Assembly: GCA_013396655.1 (NCBI GenBank)
Contig: WBMV01007712.1
Span: 1,868,041-1,932,040 of the forward strand
Length of the DNA stretch: 64,000 nucleotides
Direction: 5' to 3'
From: Campylorhamphus procurvoides
Taxonomy: Eukaryota; Chordata; Aves; Passeriformes; Dendrocolaptidae
This document shows, piece by piece, positions 1 to 12,680 of the stretch; the stretch's first letter is position 1; each line of letters begins with the position of its first letter. The notes below the pieces were generated by a model that was not told the DNA's origin, did not search any database, and was given only the letters and a program-made list of their open reading frames with translations. A program made the translations under genes and the position numbers.

Positions 1-80
1 TTTATTGATGAGAAAATCGAATCAGAATTTTATTAATGAGAAAACTGAATTAGAAATTTACTAAACTGAGTTAGAAATTG
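1..80. repeat. degenerate minisatellite, about 28-bp period, cut by the window edge
   Basis: Two units of about 28 bases are aligned at 2-29 and 30-57. They share the pattern TTATTGATGAGAAAA / TTATTAATGAGAAAA followed by GAATCAGAATT / GAATTAGAAAT. A third, shortened unit (58-78) keeps the GAGTTAGAAAT end, and TGATGAGAG at 79-87 resembles the start of a fourth. The array probably continues to the left of position 1, so its true length cannot be judged. It has no open reading frame of note. I do not recognise it as a known satellite family. Confidence 0.6.
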
Positions 81-3000
81 ATGAGAGGTGACAGATGTCA
101 GACTTAACCCTCAAACATCAGGCTCCCAGCCACGGATAACACACACACACTTCTCAACAACCTGCAATTCAACTCAGGGTTTTGCCCCTGCCACCAATCC
201 GAGTACAGGTGGATAAAGATGTTACTCCCACGCCCCAGCACAATTCATTACATTACACTCTCCCCTTATTACACCAAAGTGCTGCCATTAAAGCCCATCC
301 CACGGAGCCCCGCAGGAGCGTGTGACCAGAATGAAAGCGGCAGGGCATGGCTCACGGGCCACCAGAGAAGCACTTTGCCCCAGCTTGCTTTCAGAAGTAA
401 AAGCCCTCATTTGAAATAAAACAAAAACTCTCGCTTTGATAAATGCAGGCTGCTTCAAAAAGATATTCTGCTCTCGAATCTCCCCAGCTAAATGCCACTG
501 CAGCTGCAAGGGCCAGCCACGTGTGGAGTCAGCCTGGGAATTATCCACATAAATAAGGGGCACAGCTGGAAACATTGACTTTTTCCTGATCAAAAGGGCC
601 TGGGAGGCAACTGGACAGTTGGGATCAGGCAAAGGATAGGGCTTTTATTATTTTCAAGGAGTGCCCCAGTGAATGGAGTAGCCAGTGTGGTCCTGGTGGC
701 AGTGAAACATTCTAATGCCCTCTTCATCCCACACAAATTACTTAAAAGCTTGGCTTGAGGTCTATTTGGGGTTTGTTTTATTTCCACTCCTCTTTTTAGT
801 GAAGAACTTCTGTAGAGAAACCCTGAAATACAACCAATCCTTTCATTGGTCTTTCTAATAGCATTCCCTGTCTAAGGTGCCTCCCTCACATACTGAATAA
901 TAAATTGCAAATATTAACAAAGAAATCTCACATCAAAAATGCCTTCATTTTGCCCCTATTAAGAGAATGTGCTTAAATTCTATTGAAGTTTTTTATTTTA
1001 CTATGAATTTTCATATTAGCTTCCTTCATATATTCCATTGTGAAGTGAAAAAAAATCACAGAAAAATCCCTTTCCAACCTGTATTTACCTACTTTCATTC
1101 ACTAGTTATTTTCAACTACATATGCGGAAATTAAATATTTAACATGAAAAAAAGTCATTAAAAAAACCACAAAAAACAGTATTTCATTTCGTAAAGCTGT
1201 TCTTTTTAACCAAACCTAAAGGATTTAAAGATTCAAGCCACAAGATAACAAAATATTCCTAGAAGGAACACTCTCTGTTTTAGCAGAAAACAATCTGACA
1301 TGGAGGTCTGTGAAAGATAAGAAATGTATTCGAAATAAATACATTCCAACAATATTATGAATTTTGCAGTTTACCTTCATGCTAAACAGAAGTTCTGTGG
1401 CAATAACACCACCTTTGGTCTCACTTTTTACACAGCAATCCAGGACACAGAGTTCCACCTTATCCTTCAATTGTTATCTATCTTATCAACTTATGACCAC
1501 ATATATGGTAAAATATCTTTATTAATGTTGTCACAACACAACAATGGAATGAAGATCATCTATTTAGAACCAAAAAGGGTTCAGAGACAACCTTTAGTCT
1601 TCCTGTCTCAAACCAGCTTGGTTTTCAAAGTTGTGGTGTTTTCATTGTAATCAATTAGCAGAAGAAAACTTTATAAACCCAAAATACAATAACAATAACG
1701 TAGTATAAATTTTTATTGAAACTATAAAAAGTATATCCTTCTTGGGTGGTATGTTTTGGTTTTTAAATAGCAGGCAGAAATGACAAAGATATTATTTTCT
1801 GTAAGTGATCTCATAGGATTACCTGTAAGAATTGTTATGAAGTTAATATTTTGTTAGTGTTTCACCTGAATCCAAGCTATAGAACATTAGCATCACTGCA
1901 GGCTTACCCGCCTTGTCTGCAAATGCAGATGAGTGGGTGTATAATAAATCTCCAACATGTGACCAATATTGGAAGCTGACAGAGCAGTGACAGCCCTTGG
2001 CTATACTAAAGATTTCTGAAATGCTGCCACCTGCGATATTACACCTAAAAGCATACAGGGATCTAATTTCCTTGAAGGAAACAGCAAGATGCTCCTTTGA
2101 CCTGGGCAGCGGTAATATCAATTCCTCTGCTGCATCATCTGCCTTTTCTTAGCAGTGGTAGGATTCTGGGGCTTGTTAAAACACACAGCTTCAAACTACT
2201 AACTTCAGTGAAGTATTCATTCATGAGGTCCATCACTGTTCACTAAAATAAATATGCCCTCTATGAGGCACATTTTATGAACATATTTGTGCATCGACAT
2301 TTTTTAATTTTAAAAAGTTTATTTGCCCTCTTTGTAAAGCTCATCCCTTCAAGACACCAGCTGGCAAGGGGTAGAGTAGTATATGAAACAACACTGAACT
2401 CTTCTCCTTTATCTGAGGTGATAAAAAGTAGTTACTGTGTCTGTGGGGTAAAGAAGGATGTTTTAATGTCTGTGGAATTTCTCATTGTTTGAAGGATGTC
2501 TCTAATATGAATCTTCCTCATCTGAAGCCTAAAACTCATTGTTGGATGGGATAGGCCTGAATACAAAGCTGTCTGATGAAATTCATGGTCATATTTTGAA
2601 GATTCAGATCTATATTCTAAGGAGTTGGAAATCTTCTCTTTTCTTCAGAAACAGGTCTTTCCTTTTCTCACTCTTCCATCAAATACCATCATGGCCCATA
2701 TATTCAGGGCCTAAGAGATGAGGAAGGCAGAGAAAACTTTTTTTTTTAAACACCACTATGCAATACTTGTAGATTAAATCATGGAAAAAAGCATTCCAGA
2801 AGATTACAATCTGATGCAGATGGGAAAAGCAGCACAGCTGGGTAGGGTGAGGAATGTTATCAGAAACGCCTATTTGTATCTCAGGGTCCAGAGTACAAAA
2901 GTAGAAACATGTTTTCTTTAAACACACAGAAATCATAATTCTTTGTGAGATACAATAATATCTGAAAGGACAAGCTGGATTTGAGCAAATCAAGGCATGA

Positions 3001-6000
3001 TTTCCCAGGCAGAGTGCTCAGCCCTCAATGCCTGAGAGGTTAAACACAAAACCTCTGGGAAGGAAAAGGACAAGAGAGACACAAGAACTTACACAAGTAG
3101 GATACTGGACTCAAAAAGCACAGGGATCAAACAGAACGTGGTAATACAAAAGTAATAAGGACAGATGTATAATAACTAAGATGAGGTATGATAGAACAGA
3201 AATTTGGGGGAAATGAGAGGAATACAAAGTGCTCTGCCTTGCCTGGTTGAACTTTGTGGAGTCACAAGACACCTGGTGTGATTTACTAAGACTGATGAAG
3301 GTACTTGAATCTCAAAATATCTCTTCCAAATCAGTGAAGAGTGCTCAAAAGTTTCTAATTGTGTATGGATGACTCTGATCTAGTTACAGATATTCCACTC
3401 AATCTAAAGCTTCACTGACACCAACCTGTAAGGCACCAGTACAGCAAATGGATGTGTGCATGGAGAAACCTGACAGGTGAGCACAACCTGCAAGTGCCAC
3501 CCACAGCAGAGACACTTTTAAAAGTGAGGGTGTCAGGCTGATGGAATGATGGGGTTATATGTCCAAAATGCTGAACTATCACAATATTTCTTTCCCTCAC
3601 ATGTTTCCTGCAATACTTTCACACCAATAAGAGTTAATTAGGCACAGATCTTCAGCTGGCACATGTTAACAATAATTCACTGACCTCAAGGCAGTGCTTG
3701 AATGCTGTACACAGCTGAAATCAATCCCCCCCGCTACTTACCACTTGTTGGAGAGGAGGAGAGAGTATCACCTCATACAGCCACAGATGCTACTTCTCCT
3801 CGAATTAAGTCCTTATGGGTGTTTTAATATGCACATAGCACTGATTATTACACAAAGTACTTTCCATGGTGTTACCCGCACAGCATTCCCTATGACTTTG
3901 GAAAATGCCTCTCTCTACTCCCCCCTTACTGATATGGAAGGGTGAGAATTAAACACAGTGCACTATCTCAGCTCTAAATCAAATCCAAATTTGCAGTAGG
4001 TGGAACTGGAAACCAGAAATACCTAGTTCCTTGTTTCCATCCACACAACAGATCACAGAGTCACCTCAAGGAAATGAAAGTTTCTATCTTAATACATATA
4101 ATAAAGGCCAAATCTAGTTCATTACATCAGCAAAAACATTCAGGATAAAACAGTCCTGATTTGCCATACTGAGCAAAATCTTTGTGCAAAATTCACAACT
4201 TCTAGCACTCCCTTGGCTTTCAGTACCCAGTTTCTTTGAGTATTCTTTTCTCCACATAAATATTGATGGTTCATGGCTGATTGTTTGGATCACAGCAGTA
4301 CATTTTAGCTGCAGGATTTAGGCAGGGGTCTGTTTTGGGGGTGTGCATGCCTAGAACTAATAACAGAGGTTAGCCCCAGGAATAAACATACTTCTGAGCA
4401 TGTAAAACTTGTCAGATTTTCCTTGACTCTGAGTGTATTACATGAAGTTATGAGTTCATACCAAACTTACCTTCTCTACCCACAAGCTAGAAACAGTTTT
4501 AAAGCACCAGGAGCATGATGTGGTCTGCTGAGTGCCTGGAAGCTCAGAGGGCAGGTTTGGTTGCAGGCTGAACAATCTGAAAAACACCTTTCAACATCAG
4601 AGCCCTGATCTGCTTGTCCTGAACAGAAGAAGCTTAGACAGCTCCTCATAAGGATCCTGAGAACAGAGACCTTTTACTACTTTTATTTCTCTCTAACTTA
4701 TTTTTCAATATAAAGGGATGTAATTCATCATCATAAGAAACAGTGACAAAAAGGGGCAGAGCCCTTTTAAAACGTGCTCTGCACATTTCTTCACTGGCCA
4801 GCTAACACTACCTGAGCTGAGCAGACCTTGTAGCCAAGGCCCAAGGGAGAAGAGCAGAGCCCTTGAAGGGCAGAAACCCAGGAAGGTGGTGCTGCTCCAC
4901 TGGCCCTAATAAAGAGCACAGCAGGTGAATGAAGAGCATCACTGGACAGACTGAACCCTGCTCAGTATGTGGTCACTGCTTTTAGTATGTCAGTGGGATT
5001 TTTACTTTGAGGGGACAGGGAAAAAAAGTCCAAACCACAATTTTAGCATAAGATGAAGAAAACTACATAGTTGTAATAATGTGTAAAATTCAAGGTAGAC
5101 TAATCATCTTAAAATTTGCCTGAGACAAATGGTCACCATAAACTAGGACAACACATCACATCACAGAGATACAAAAGTCAGACCAAAGAGAGGAAACAGC
5201 AGAGTTTCCATCTTCTAGGAGGACTTTGTAGCCTTTTAGGTGGAGAAAATCTCAAGGGCAAACGTGGGTGAGGCAGGAGTGGCTGGCCAGAGTGGGCATG
5301 GGCAGCTCAGGTGATGGGTTAGCACGGGGTGGGGAGGCCTTGCTACCCAACATTGCAGGCAACAGGGCAGGGGGTCCCACAGTCACTCCTGTGTGGATGG
5401 AGATCTTACAGGACATGAGCAATTCCTGCTCAAGAAGACATCAGGAATAAGAACTTCAAGGGACTATTGGTAGGTACCTTCTAGGAATTCTCTGGTGTCC
5501 TGTTACCCTGCTGCTGCCATTTTCTCCCTCTAATCAAGTATTGCGTTGTGACTCATTTGACTTGTTACTTATGTATGGCATTGGGCAATGTTTAACATTT
5601 TGTGCCTTTCATTTGAGGAATCAAACTACTTTTCATTAGTGACCCCTAGAACCCAAATCCAGCCCTTTGGGGCTACCAATGCCAAATGCACCTGCTTCCA
5701 TCACTTCCAAGCATCAATCTCAGCCATAAGCCACATAAGTACCCAACAAAAAACCCCAAAAACAAAGAGAGAAAAAAAAGGCAGCTCTATTAACAACCTC
5801 CTTCCTTGGAAGAACACCTCTGTTAATGTTAAAGAGATGGCAGAGTTTCCTTGGCTCGCTCAGCTTTGCTTATTTCAGTCTTTGCAGACTTGACTGCTGA
5901 GTATTTGACATGGGCACATTTACGCTCACAAACACCTGTTCAGCATTTATGAGCATTTTCCAGTCGTGTCCATAGTACAGCTCTAAAAACTCATTCATCT

Positions 6001-6876
6001 CAATCATCATTTGGAAACATTAACTAAAAATAAATTAGAATACAATCTCCAATTAAAGTAAACCCTATGTATAGCAAAAGCAATCATTTTACAGCATGTG
6101 ACATTCATGTTTCTCCTTCAGTTGATCTTAGAGAAGTTCATACATTCGTTATTGTGAAAAACTTCTTTGCATTCTTGATAGTAAAACAAACATTTCTAAC
6201 TATATGACCTCAGGAACCTACAGCTCTCATATGCTAAGTATAAAGCAATACAGACCAATCCCACAGAAGCTGAGTAGTATTTTAATTACAAGTTTGCTGT
6301 ATTTGTCTGCATTCCTTTCTTGGGTGAATCCAGTGAATTCAGGGACATGTTCATATATAATGGCAGGTTATGTATGATGTTGTACCCCCAGTACTTTTTC
6401 TCTGAAGAATCTTTATAATCACGAAAGGTTGTGATATTATGGTGAATAGATAAACAACTTTTAAATGTACATAATAATTAGTATTGCCTGTTAACAACTA
6501 AATATTTATGATAGAAGATATATCCAGTAAATGCAGTAAATATTCATCCTTACCACAAGACTGCTGTCCAGAGAAAGTCTTTTCCCAAATTCCCTCTTCT
6601 GTAGCTGCCTTTTTCTCTCCATAGCTGAGGTTATTTGTTTTCCTTTTGCTTGATTTGAAATGTCAGTCCAGCATCACTGAAAAAAAATAAAAAAATTAAA
6701 TGCACATTTCAATATTCTACTTACACAGTTTCAGTCTTTCATCATTAACTTTGTAATAACCCAGCAGCTAATGACTTTGTGTCTCTAGTAGGCTCTGTTC
6801 CAGAAACAGACTCTCTGCGCCAGAAAAGCTAAACTCTCCAAACAGAAATATTATCACTATGTTTGGGTTGCTTCTC
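81..6876. other. unique non-coding DNA, no gene seen
   Basis: About 6.8 kb with no recognisable coding exon, RNA gene or transposon. Open frames here are short (104 codons at most), lack protein-like features and lie in both strands as expected by chance. Small items seen are an (AC)6 run at 139-150, a weak 7-bp-arm hairpin at 4756-4782 (GCAGAGC / GCTCTGC), and a somewhat G+C-richer patch at 5260-5420. One exon-like splice-site pair on the minus strand (4471-4535) is discussed under findings. Confidence 0.65.
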
Positions 6877-6877
6877 C

Positions 6878-6896
6878 AAAAAATAAATAAATAAAA
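6878..6896. repeat. short (AAAT)n microsatellite
   Basis: A run of about four AAAT units lies inside an A-rich stretch (AAAAAATAAATAAATAAAA). It is short, probably near the lower limit for slippage, and has no evident function. Confidence 0.7.
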
Positions 6897-9800
6897 CCTG
6901 CTACTACTGTCTTTATCAACACACCCGTGTTTCCATAGCCTCTTTGGAACTGGGCTGGAAGCTGGATCTGCAGAGCCAATGAACTACCTGGGGCCAGGGA
7001 GGGGGAGGGAAGCAGTTCTTTCCACATTAATTGCACATCTCAGTAAGCCCTGCTTGTTGGCACATCTCTGCTGCTGCTGTGATGCACAAATTTTGGACCT
7101 AATCCTGAGGAGTTCTAAAAGCTTTCAACTCCCATTATCCTTAACAAGAGACAAATGCCCTCAGCACTTCCCTTAAGTTTTTAAGGTCAAAGATTCTGCT
7201 GTGATAATCTGACAGCCCCACTGCCTGTACAGTACAGCCAGGGAATTCAGCCCATAAAGGTATCACAAAGGGAATTAGTCCTTCCAGTTTTGTAACCTTT
7301 GGCAGTTCCTGGCCAGTGATTTCCACTAAAACCAAGGCACAGGTTACAAGTAACAACTACCAGCTCTCTCTTTCCCTAAATGTTCCTGTTGATATATGTA
7401 ACTAAAGTTTTGGCTTGTATTTTAAGATAATCCTTATTGTTGTGACTTAGGAACATGCGCAAAGTTAATTAATTTATTCAGGATTTACAGAAAGCAGCAG
7501 GATAATAACAGAAATCAGAATCTAGCCTAATTTAAGGCAGGCAGATATGCTTATAGAGAAACAAGTACAGAAATTTTCTCCTATGCCTCATAGTGACTGT
7601 ATTTATTGTATCAGAGGGCAACATCCTTTACCTCTTACTCGCTGTGCTGATTCCCATAGACTGAAATAAAACAAGACTAGGCAAATGAAAAATCTGTCTG
7701 TTTCTGATCCTTTATGCTTATTGGGAACATCTACTTGGGTTACACAGAGGTGATGCACGAGTGCCACTGGGCTCGGCTGTAGGGTGGCACAGCTGGCATT
7801 CCCCGAAGAAGCCTTGCCCGTGCCCTCCAGATACATTTGCCTGCCTATGGATAGACTGGACTTCTCATGCACCTGTGAACGATCCCATCTGTCGCTGTGG
7901 GGATATCAAGCGGATAAAACCATCTCAGCTCTTTCCTCGAGTTGACCCCAAATGCTCTGCCATGAGGGCACGTAGGAGCCTGAATGTGGGGCAGGCACAG
8001 GCTGCCTGCAAGGAGAGCAGGATGGCCCAGGCTCAGCCTCTGAAGCCAGCTGGAATTCAGAGGGCTCCCAGAGGCATACAAACTGGGATCATAGGGTACA
8101 ATGTGGCCATCACACTGGGACTGCTCCTTTAAAACACTTCCCACAGGGAAACCTTAAGTGGTCCAGATACCAACCTGTCCCGTGGTGAATTCAGCCTCCT
8201 ATTGAACAGCAGCTGGTGTCTCCTACTCTTCTTTTGTACTTCTCATCGATACTTATGCAAGACCAGAATTCAGACTATTTTCTCCCAGATAAAAATTAGC
8301 CTCACTACCCGTTCATCTAAAGAACACACACCATGAGAACATGTACCCACAATGGTAGGTCAATCTCAGTTGTTGCATTTTGATCATTCCTGCCTTGTAG
8401 GTTTGTTCCAGGTTTACCTGTAAGCTCTTGCTAGCTTTTCTGTGATTCCAGTCCTAAAGCTACACGTGCCATTTAGTTCAGCTAGTAAGGAATCTCAGTG
8501 GTGTGCTATCACATAATTCCCAGTGTTTCTTGATTAGCTACCACATCTCAAAAGAAACACAACAGATTTAAACAAACACAGCAGCAATGTATTACATTGT
8601 ATTACACTGTTTTGTGATTATGCCAGAAATTAGCAAAAGAAAGACCTTCTGTAATATTTATATCATTCTTCTGTGTATGCATCATGCCTGGAGAGCATGA
8701 CTTCCACCAAGGGAGCCTTTGTTGAGAACAGAACCACTTAGGAATGAGCTAGTTGGAGCCAATGACCCCCATAAAAGGTCAAGTATTTAGTACGAGTAAG
8801 TACCTGAAGTTTCTGTCTGCAAGTATTTGGTGGAACCACCCCAAGTTGTAGTTTAGAAGTAAGAGGAGAAAGGATTGTTGTTAATTATGCCTATAGTTTA
8901 TATGCTGCCTTGGGCACTTCAAGGAGTTGATTTACTGTAGCCATACCTAGCACAGCACGTGGACCTACCCATGTATTGGTGAAGCAACCTCAGACCTGCT
9001 GGCTCCACTCCTGCCCCCCACACCACGGGAGCTCCTATCTCTGCATGTTTCCATTAGCAGGCTGTCACAGATCTCTCCTGAAGAGTTGACCACCCAAGGC
9101 TAAACCCACTTAAGGTTTTGAATCACAGGCAATTGTCAGACAAGATAACACAATACATCACCTGTACCAACACATGTTGGTGCCTCAAAGGACCCAGTTC
9201 AGGAGGCCTTTAAAGAAAGCTAATCATCAGAGTGAAGCACTTAAGAAAAACAGAACAAAAGTTTCCATCTTGGAATGGTCATTTTTGTGCACCATACTGC
9301 TTGTCACAGAGGAAAAAAATGACCCTCACAGGTAAATCTCTCTTCCTCTGAGACCAACCAAAAGACTACCAACAACTCCAAACGGAGCTAACACATCCAC
9401 TGGGAAGCTCAGCAGAGAATAGCTGTCCAGATGGAACAGTCTAGAAATGCAAAAGCTCTGAGAACCAGTTTGCCCAATCAGCAGAAATAATATTTTTGTG
9501 TTACCAAGAGAACAAACTGTGGAAATTTATCTGCCTGCCCTCACCAATTTGTTATCAATGTGTTTGCAGCAGAAACCCCAGTGATCTGCACTCAGACCTT
9601 GATGGTCCCATTTAACTTGGCTGAACGGTTGCAAACTCCCTTCTGATTTATGGTGTCTTCACCAATACCTCACTCATACATGTACATTGCCAAATCTTTG
9701 GGGGCACATCTCCTGGTTCTTAGTGCTGCAGGAAATTTTTCTGCTGTAGGAATCTTTTCCAAGGGACTATAGAGTTCATCTAAGCTGAGCATATGGGGAA

Positions 9801-12079
9801 GACACCAAGTCTAGAGGCACTTGACAATTAAGCCTGTGTGCTCAGGAAGTGTACGGGGATCAGTCTAAGGGAGTGCAGGTCCCAGATGTTTGCCTATTGC
9901 CTTTTCAGGTTTTTACTGAGCTTGGGGAAGAAGGCTTTGTATGGGCACAGAAAAAACTCTCAGGGGGAGACCTAAGCAGAATCTCTCTGCAATATGGTAT
10001 TACCCTCACTGTTCATAAAGCCAGCAAGCCGGAGGCATCAGCTTGATTATATATCCTAAAGTGCAGTATTTTTAGTACTCAGTACAAGAATGTTCATTAC
10101 TTCAGAAGATGGCTCTAAAAGTATGCCCTGGAGAAATGGTGTGATTAACATAGAAAAGCACTCTAAAATCCATGCAAGAAATTTTTTTGGATTATAATAC
10201 CCTCTTCATTTCTAGTAGTAACAAAGGATGATTGATGTATATTGCTTTAGCTGATGAAAACGTACACTATATTCCTTAGCATCCAAGATATTTTCAGACA
10301 GTTTGAAACTGCAGTTACATTTCAACAGAGCTGTGCCAACATATGCCAGCTGGGAACTAGCACACAGCATATATCTCTTTGGTAACTGGAAATGGACTGT
10401 ATTTATTTTTCTTTCTCTTGCAAATTTGTATAAATTTAACCGTTATGACACATGACAAAAATGTCAGCCTGAAACTGGCTTTTTTTTTCTTTTTTTTTTT
10501 TTTTTTAAATTCATGGTACATACAATGCAGCCTCCCCACCTTCTGCTTTGCATACCTTAACACTGCCAGAAGGCAAAACACCCATGGGGCAGCAAGGTAT
10601 TGCCTCAGCAGTCTGCTCATCTTTCCCAGGTGTTAAGGAGAGGACAGGATTGGTGATGTGGACATCTAACTGTCAGAAAACAGAATGAGGCCAGAGTTAT
10701 ACAGTGACCACCATTAAATGCTTTTTTTTCTACTCTGATAGCCCTGCCTGTTCAACAGCCAGGCTTTAAGGCTGAGAGAAAATAACCAGAACTAGTATTA
10801 TCCCTCAGCAATGAAACAAGGATGATAATAGTATCACTGCCATAGGTCAGGAAACAGCGATGAATACGAAAAGATTGTCATCAATGCAAATGTTAGTTAG
10901 AATGAACAGGTGACCTAAAGGTGAAAGATTTTATATCTCATTACCAATCTGTGGAGGGATTCAGTTTCCTAAGAACCTAATTGAATTGAATTTGTCATTG
11001 TATGGCTGTGTTTCTCTTGCCATCTCAGGCACTAACACCAATGAGCATATGCTTGCTTTTGTTGTGGTTTTTGTAGGAAAAGGGCAGTACAGTTGGTCAG
11101 GGCCTTTCAGAACAGGAAGAAAGAAAAGATTCCAAAATTAAGGAATTGATGTTTGTTCAACAGATCAAATATATGTTCAGCTCTACAAAATCAATACATT
11201 CAGCTTGCCGGGCATAGGCCAGTCAAAAACTGTTAGATTTGTGCTAAGCAATTTGATTATTTCCCTTGTTTTGTTTTGGGTTCTTTCCAAATGGTAATGT
11301 TTTCAAACCATTAGAGAAGGAACAGCAAAAACCACACCTCCATAAAAGATGAGGAAATTCTGCCTAGTCATTAAAAAGCAGCCATTAAAATGGTTTCATT
11401 AGCACACCCTTATCTTTTCCCATCATGATATTTAGCCTGGTCATGACTTTAACTGTCAAAGTGGAAAAATAATTCCTGAATTCCCTTCTGAGTTGAGTTC
11501 AAAACTCAATGCTCAGGAAACAGAAAACTACAGCGCCATCAGCATTTCTGCAACCTGAAACTTAGCTAAATGCTTTTTGTTTTGCCCCAGTGTATTTCAG
11601 TGTGCCAGGAGCAGGCCCTGCCTGCCTCATGCCCAATACTCCCAGGTATTTGCTTGGGCTGCTCAGCGGTTCATTAGCACTAATGTATGTGTCGTGCTCT
11701 CACACCCACTGGATTAGGTTGCTATTTAGATAAGCAAGCTGCATTTTTGCAGAGAGGGAAGGAGAATGTGCCATGTGCCAGCATTAATGAGTTAATTAAA
11801 TTAGAAAAATTCCAATGCAGGAAGCTAAAATGCTTAGATGAGTAGAATATTATGGGAATTACAAGACAGCAAACACAGCACTGCTGCACCATTCTGCCTA
11901 CATACCTAGATATTGAATGGCTTGGGAAAATTTTATTAAAATATATGTCACATCAGTCAGAAATATCTGGACAGAATAATATTCCTAATAATAGTTCCCT
12001 TTTTTCATTTTCCTGTGGGATAATTAATTTTTATACATCCCAAATGCCTTACAATCTTTAGTGCTGTTTCAAATGATAT
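6897..12079. other. unique non-coding DNA, no gene seen
   Basis: No supported gene. The longest open frame (123 codons from 7761, plus strand) is overlapped by a 99-codon frame on the other strand. It is rich in unpatterned Cys, Pro and Trp and shows no domain I recognise. Minor structure includes a 10-bp tandem duplication at 8588-8607 (TGTATTACAT/TGTATTACAC), a small imperfect hairpin at 11488-11516, and TTAATTAA at 7465-7472 and 11792-11799. The stretch 11690-11830 combines several TAAT cores with retained CpG and may be a conserved non-coding element, but this cannot be tested here. Confidence 0.6.
10480..10506. repeat. T-rich homopolymer tract (T9-C-T17)
   Basis: Nine T, one C, then seventeen T. 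On the minus strand this reads as a poly-A tract and could be the tail of a retroposed sequence. I see no recognisable element on its minus-strand 5' side (positions above 10,507) and no target-site duplication, so I call it only a homopolymer. The lysine and phenylalanine runs in the overlapping short open frames come from this tract. Confidence 0.8.
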
Positions 12080-12230
12080 TCACAGAATATGTATCCACAA
12101 GGACCGTCGAGTCCAACTCCTGGAACTGTACAGGCAGCACACGGAGTCAGCTGTGCCCTGGAAGTTGTTTTGCAACCCAAAACACTCCCTAAGCCACTGA
12201 CCTCTAGTTCTGATTGAAAACCTTCCAGTG
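12080..12230 (-). mobile_element. CR1 LINE 3' fragment, old copy (A)
   Basis: After a degraded start (CACAGAAT at 12081), the segment GGACCGTCGAGTCCAACTCC at 12101-12120, continuing TGGAACTGTACAGGCAGCAC, matches the antisense of the CR1 3' region (typically ACCATCGAGTCCAACTCCTGGCCCTGCACAGGACACC). The rest is too diverged to place base by base. It is a 5'-truncated, non-functional copy with only 3' sequence, as is usual for CR1. It directly abuts a second copy in the same orientation at 12232. The family assignment is from remembered consensus. A different CR1 subfamily from its neighbour is likely but not shown. Confidence 0.8.
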
Positions 12231-12231
12231 G

Positions 12232-12521
12232 TCATAGACTCATACCACAGAATCATGGAATGGCTTGGGTTGGAAGGGACCGTAAAGATCATCCCATTCC
12301 AAACACCCCACCATGTGCAGGGATGCCACCCACTAGACCAGGCTGCTCAGAACCCCATCCAACCTGCCCTTCAACGCTGCCAGGCATCCAGATCTTCTCT
12401 GGACAACCTGTTCAAGTGCCTCACCATCCTCTGCGTAAAGAATTTCTTTCTAACATCTAAGTTAAATCTCTCCTCTTGCAGTTTAAAACCATTCCCTCTT
12501 GTCCTACCACTCTCTGCCTGA
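12232..12521 (-). mobile_element. CR1 LINE 3' fragment (B)
   Basis: This is the clearest repeat in the window. Reading the plus strand, it begins CATAGACTCATACCACAGAA, the reverse complement of the CR1 3'-terminal ATTCTATGATTCTATG-type microsatellite. It continues through AATGGCTTGGGTTGGAAGGG, ATCATCCCATTCC, CAGGCTGCTCAGA, TCTCTGGACAACCTGTTC, and ends near TCCTACCACTCTCTGCCTG. That order is the antisense CR1 3' end. It lacks both open reading frames, being about 290 bases of a roughly 4.5-kb element, so it is a dead 5'-truncated insertion. It is less diverged than copy A, so it is probably younger. The short open frames 12228-12521 and 12260-12460 are simply translations of it. Confidence 0.93.
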
Positions 12522-12603
12522 CAAGGACCAGGCCATGATAAAGGAGCCCCAAGAAAGTGTGGGAATGGCCAGAGTCAGGCGAAGAATCTCCTTATCTTTT
12601 ACC

Positions 12604-12680
12604 GTGCCTTGGCAGAGGGGTTGGACTTGATGATCACCAGAGGTCCTTTTCAACTCTAATAATTGCTTGATTAATTATGA
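12604..12680 (+). mobile_element. CR1 LINE 3' terminus (C), opposite orientation
   Basis: The run GTGCCTTGGCAGAGGGGTTG, then GACTTGATGATCACCAGAGG and TCCTTTTCAACTCTAATAAT, is the sense-strand CR1 3' end (consensus style GGGGTTGGACTAGATGATC...AGGTCCCTTCCAACC). The terminal microsatellite is degraded to AATTGCTTGATTAATTATGA. It is a very short 5'-truncated copy. It points away from copy B, so B and C form an inverted pair separated by about 80 bases (12522-12603) that I cannot assign. Confidence 0.85.

Noticed and set aside
10357..10636. Two opposed open frames with lysine and phenylalanine runs
   Set aside because: Products of the T-rich tract at 10480-10506.
12228..12521. 97-codon open frame, plus strand
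   Set aside because: It is the antisense translation of CR1 copy B, not a gene.
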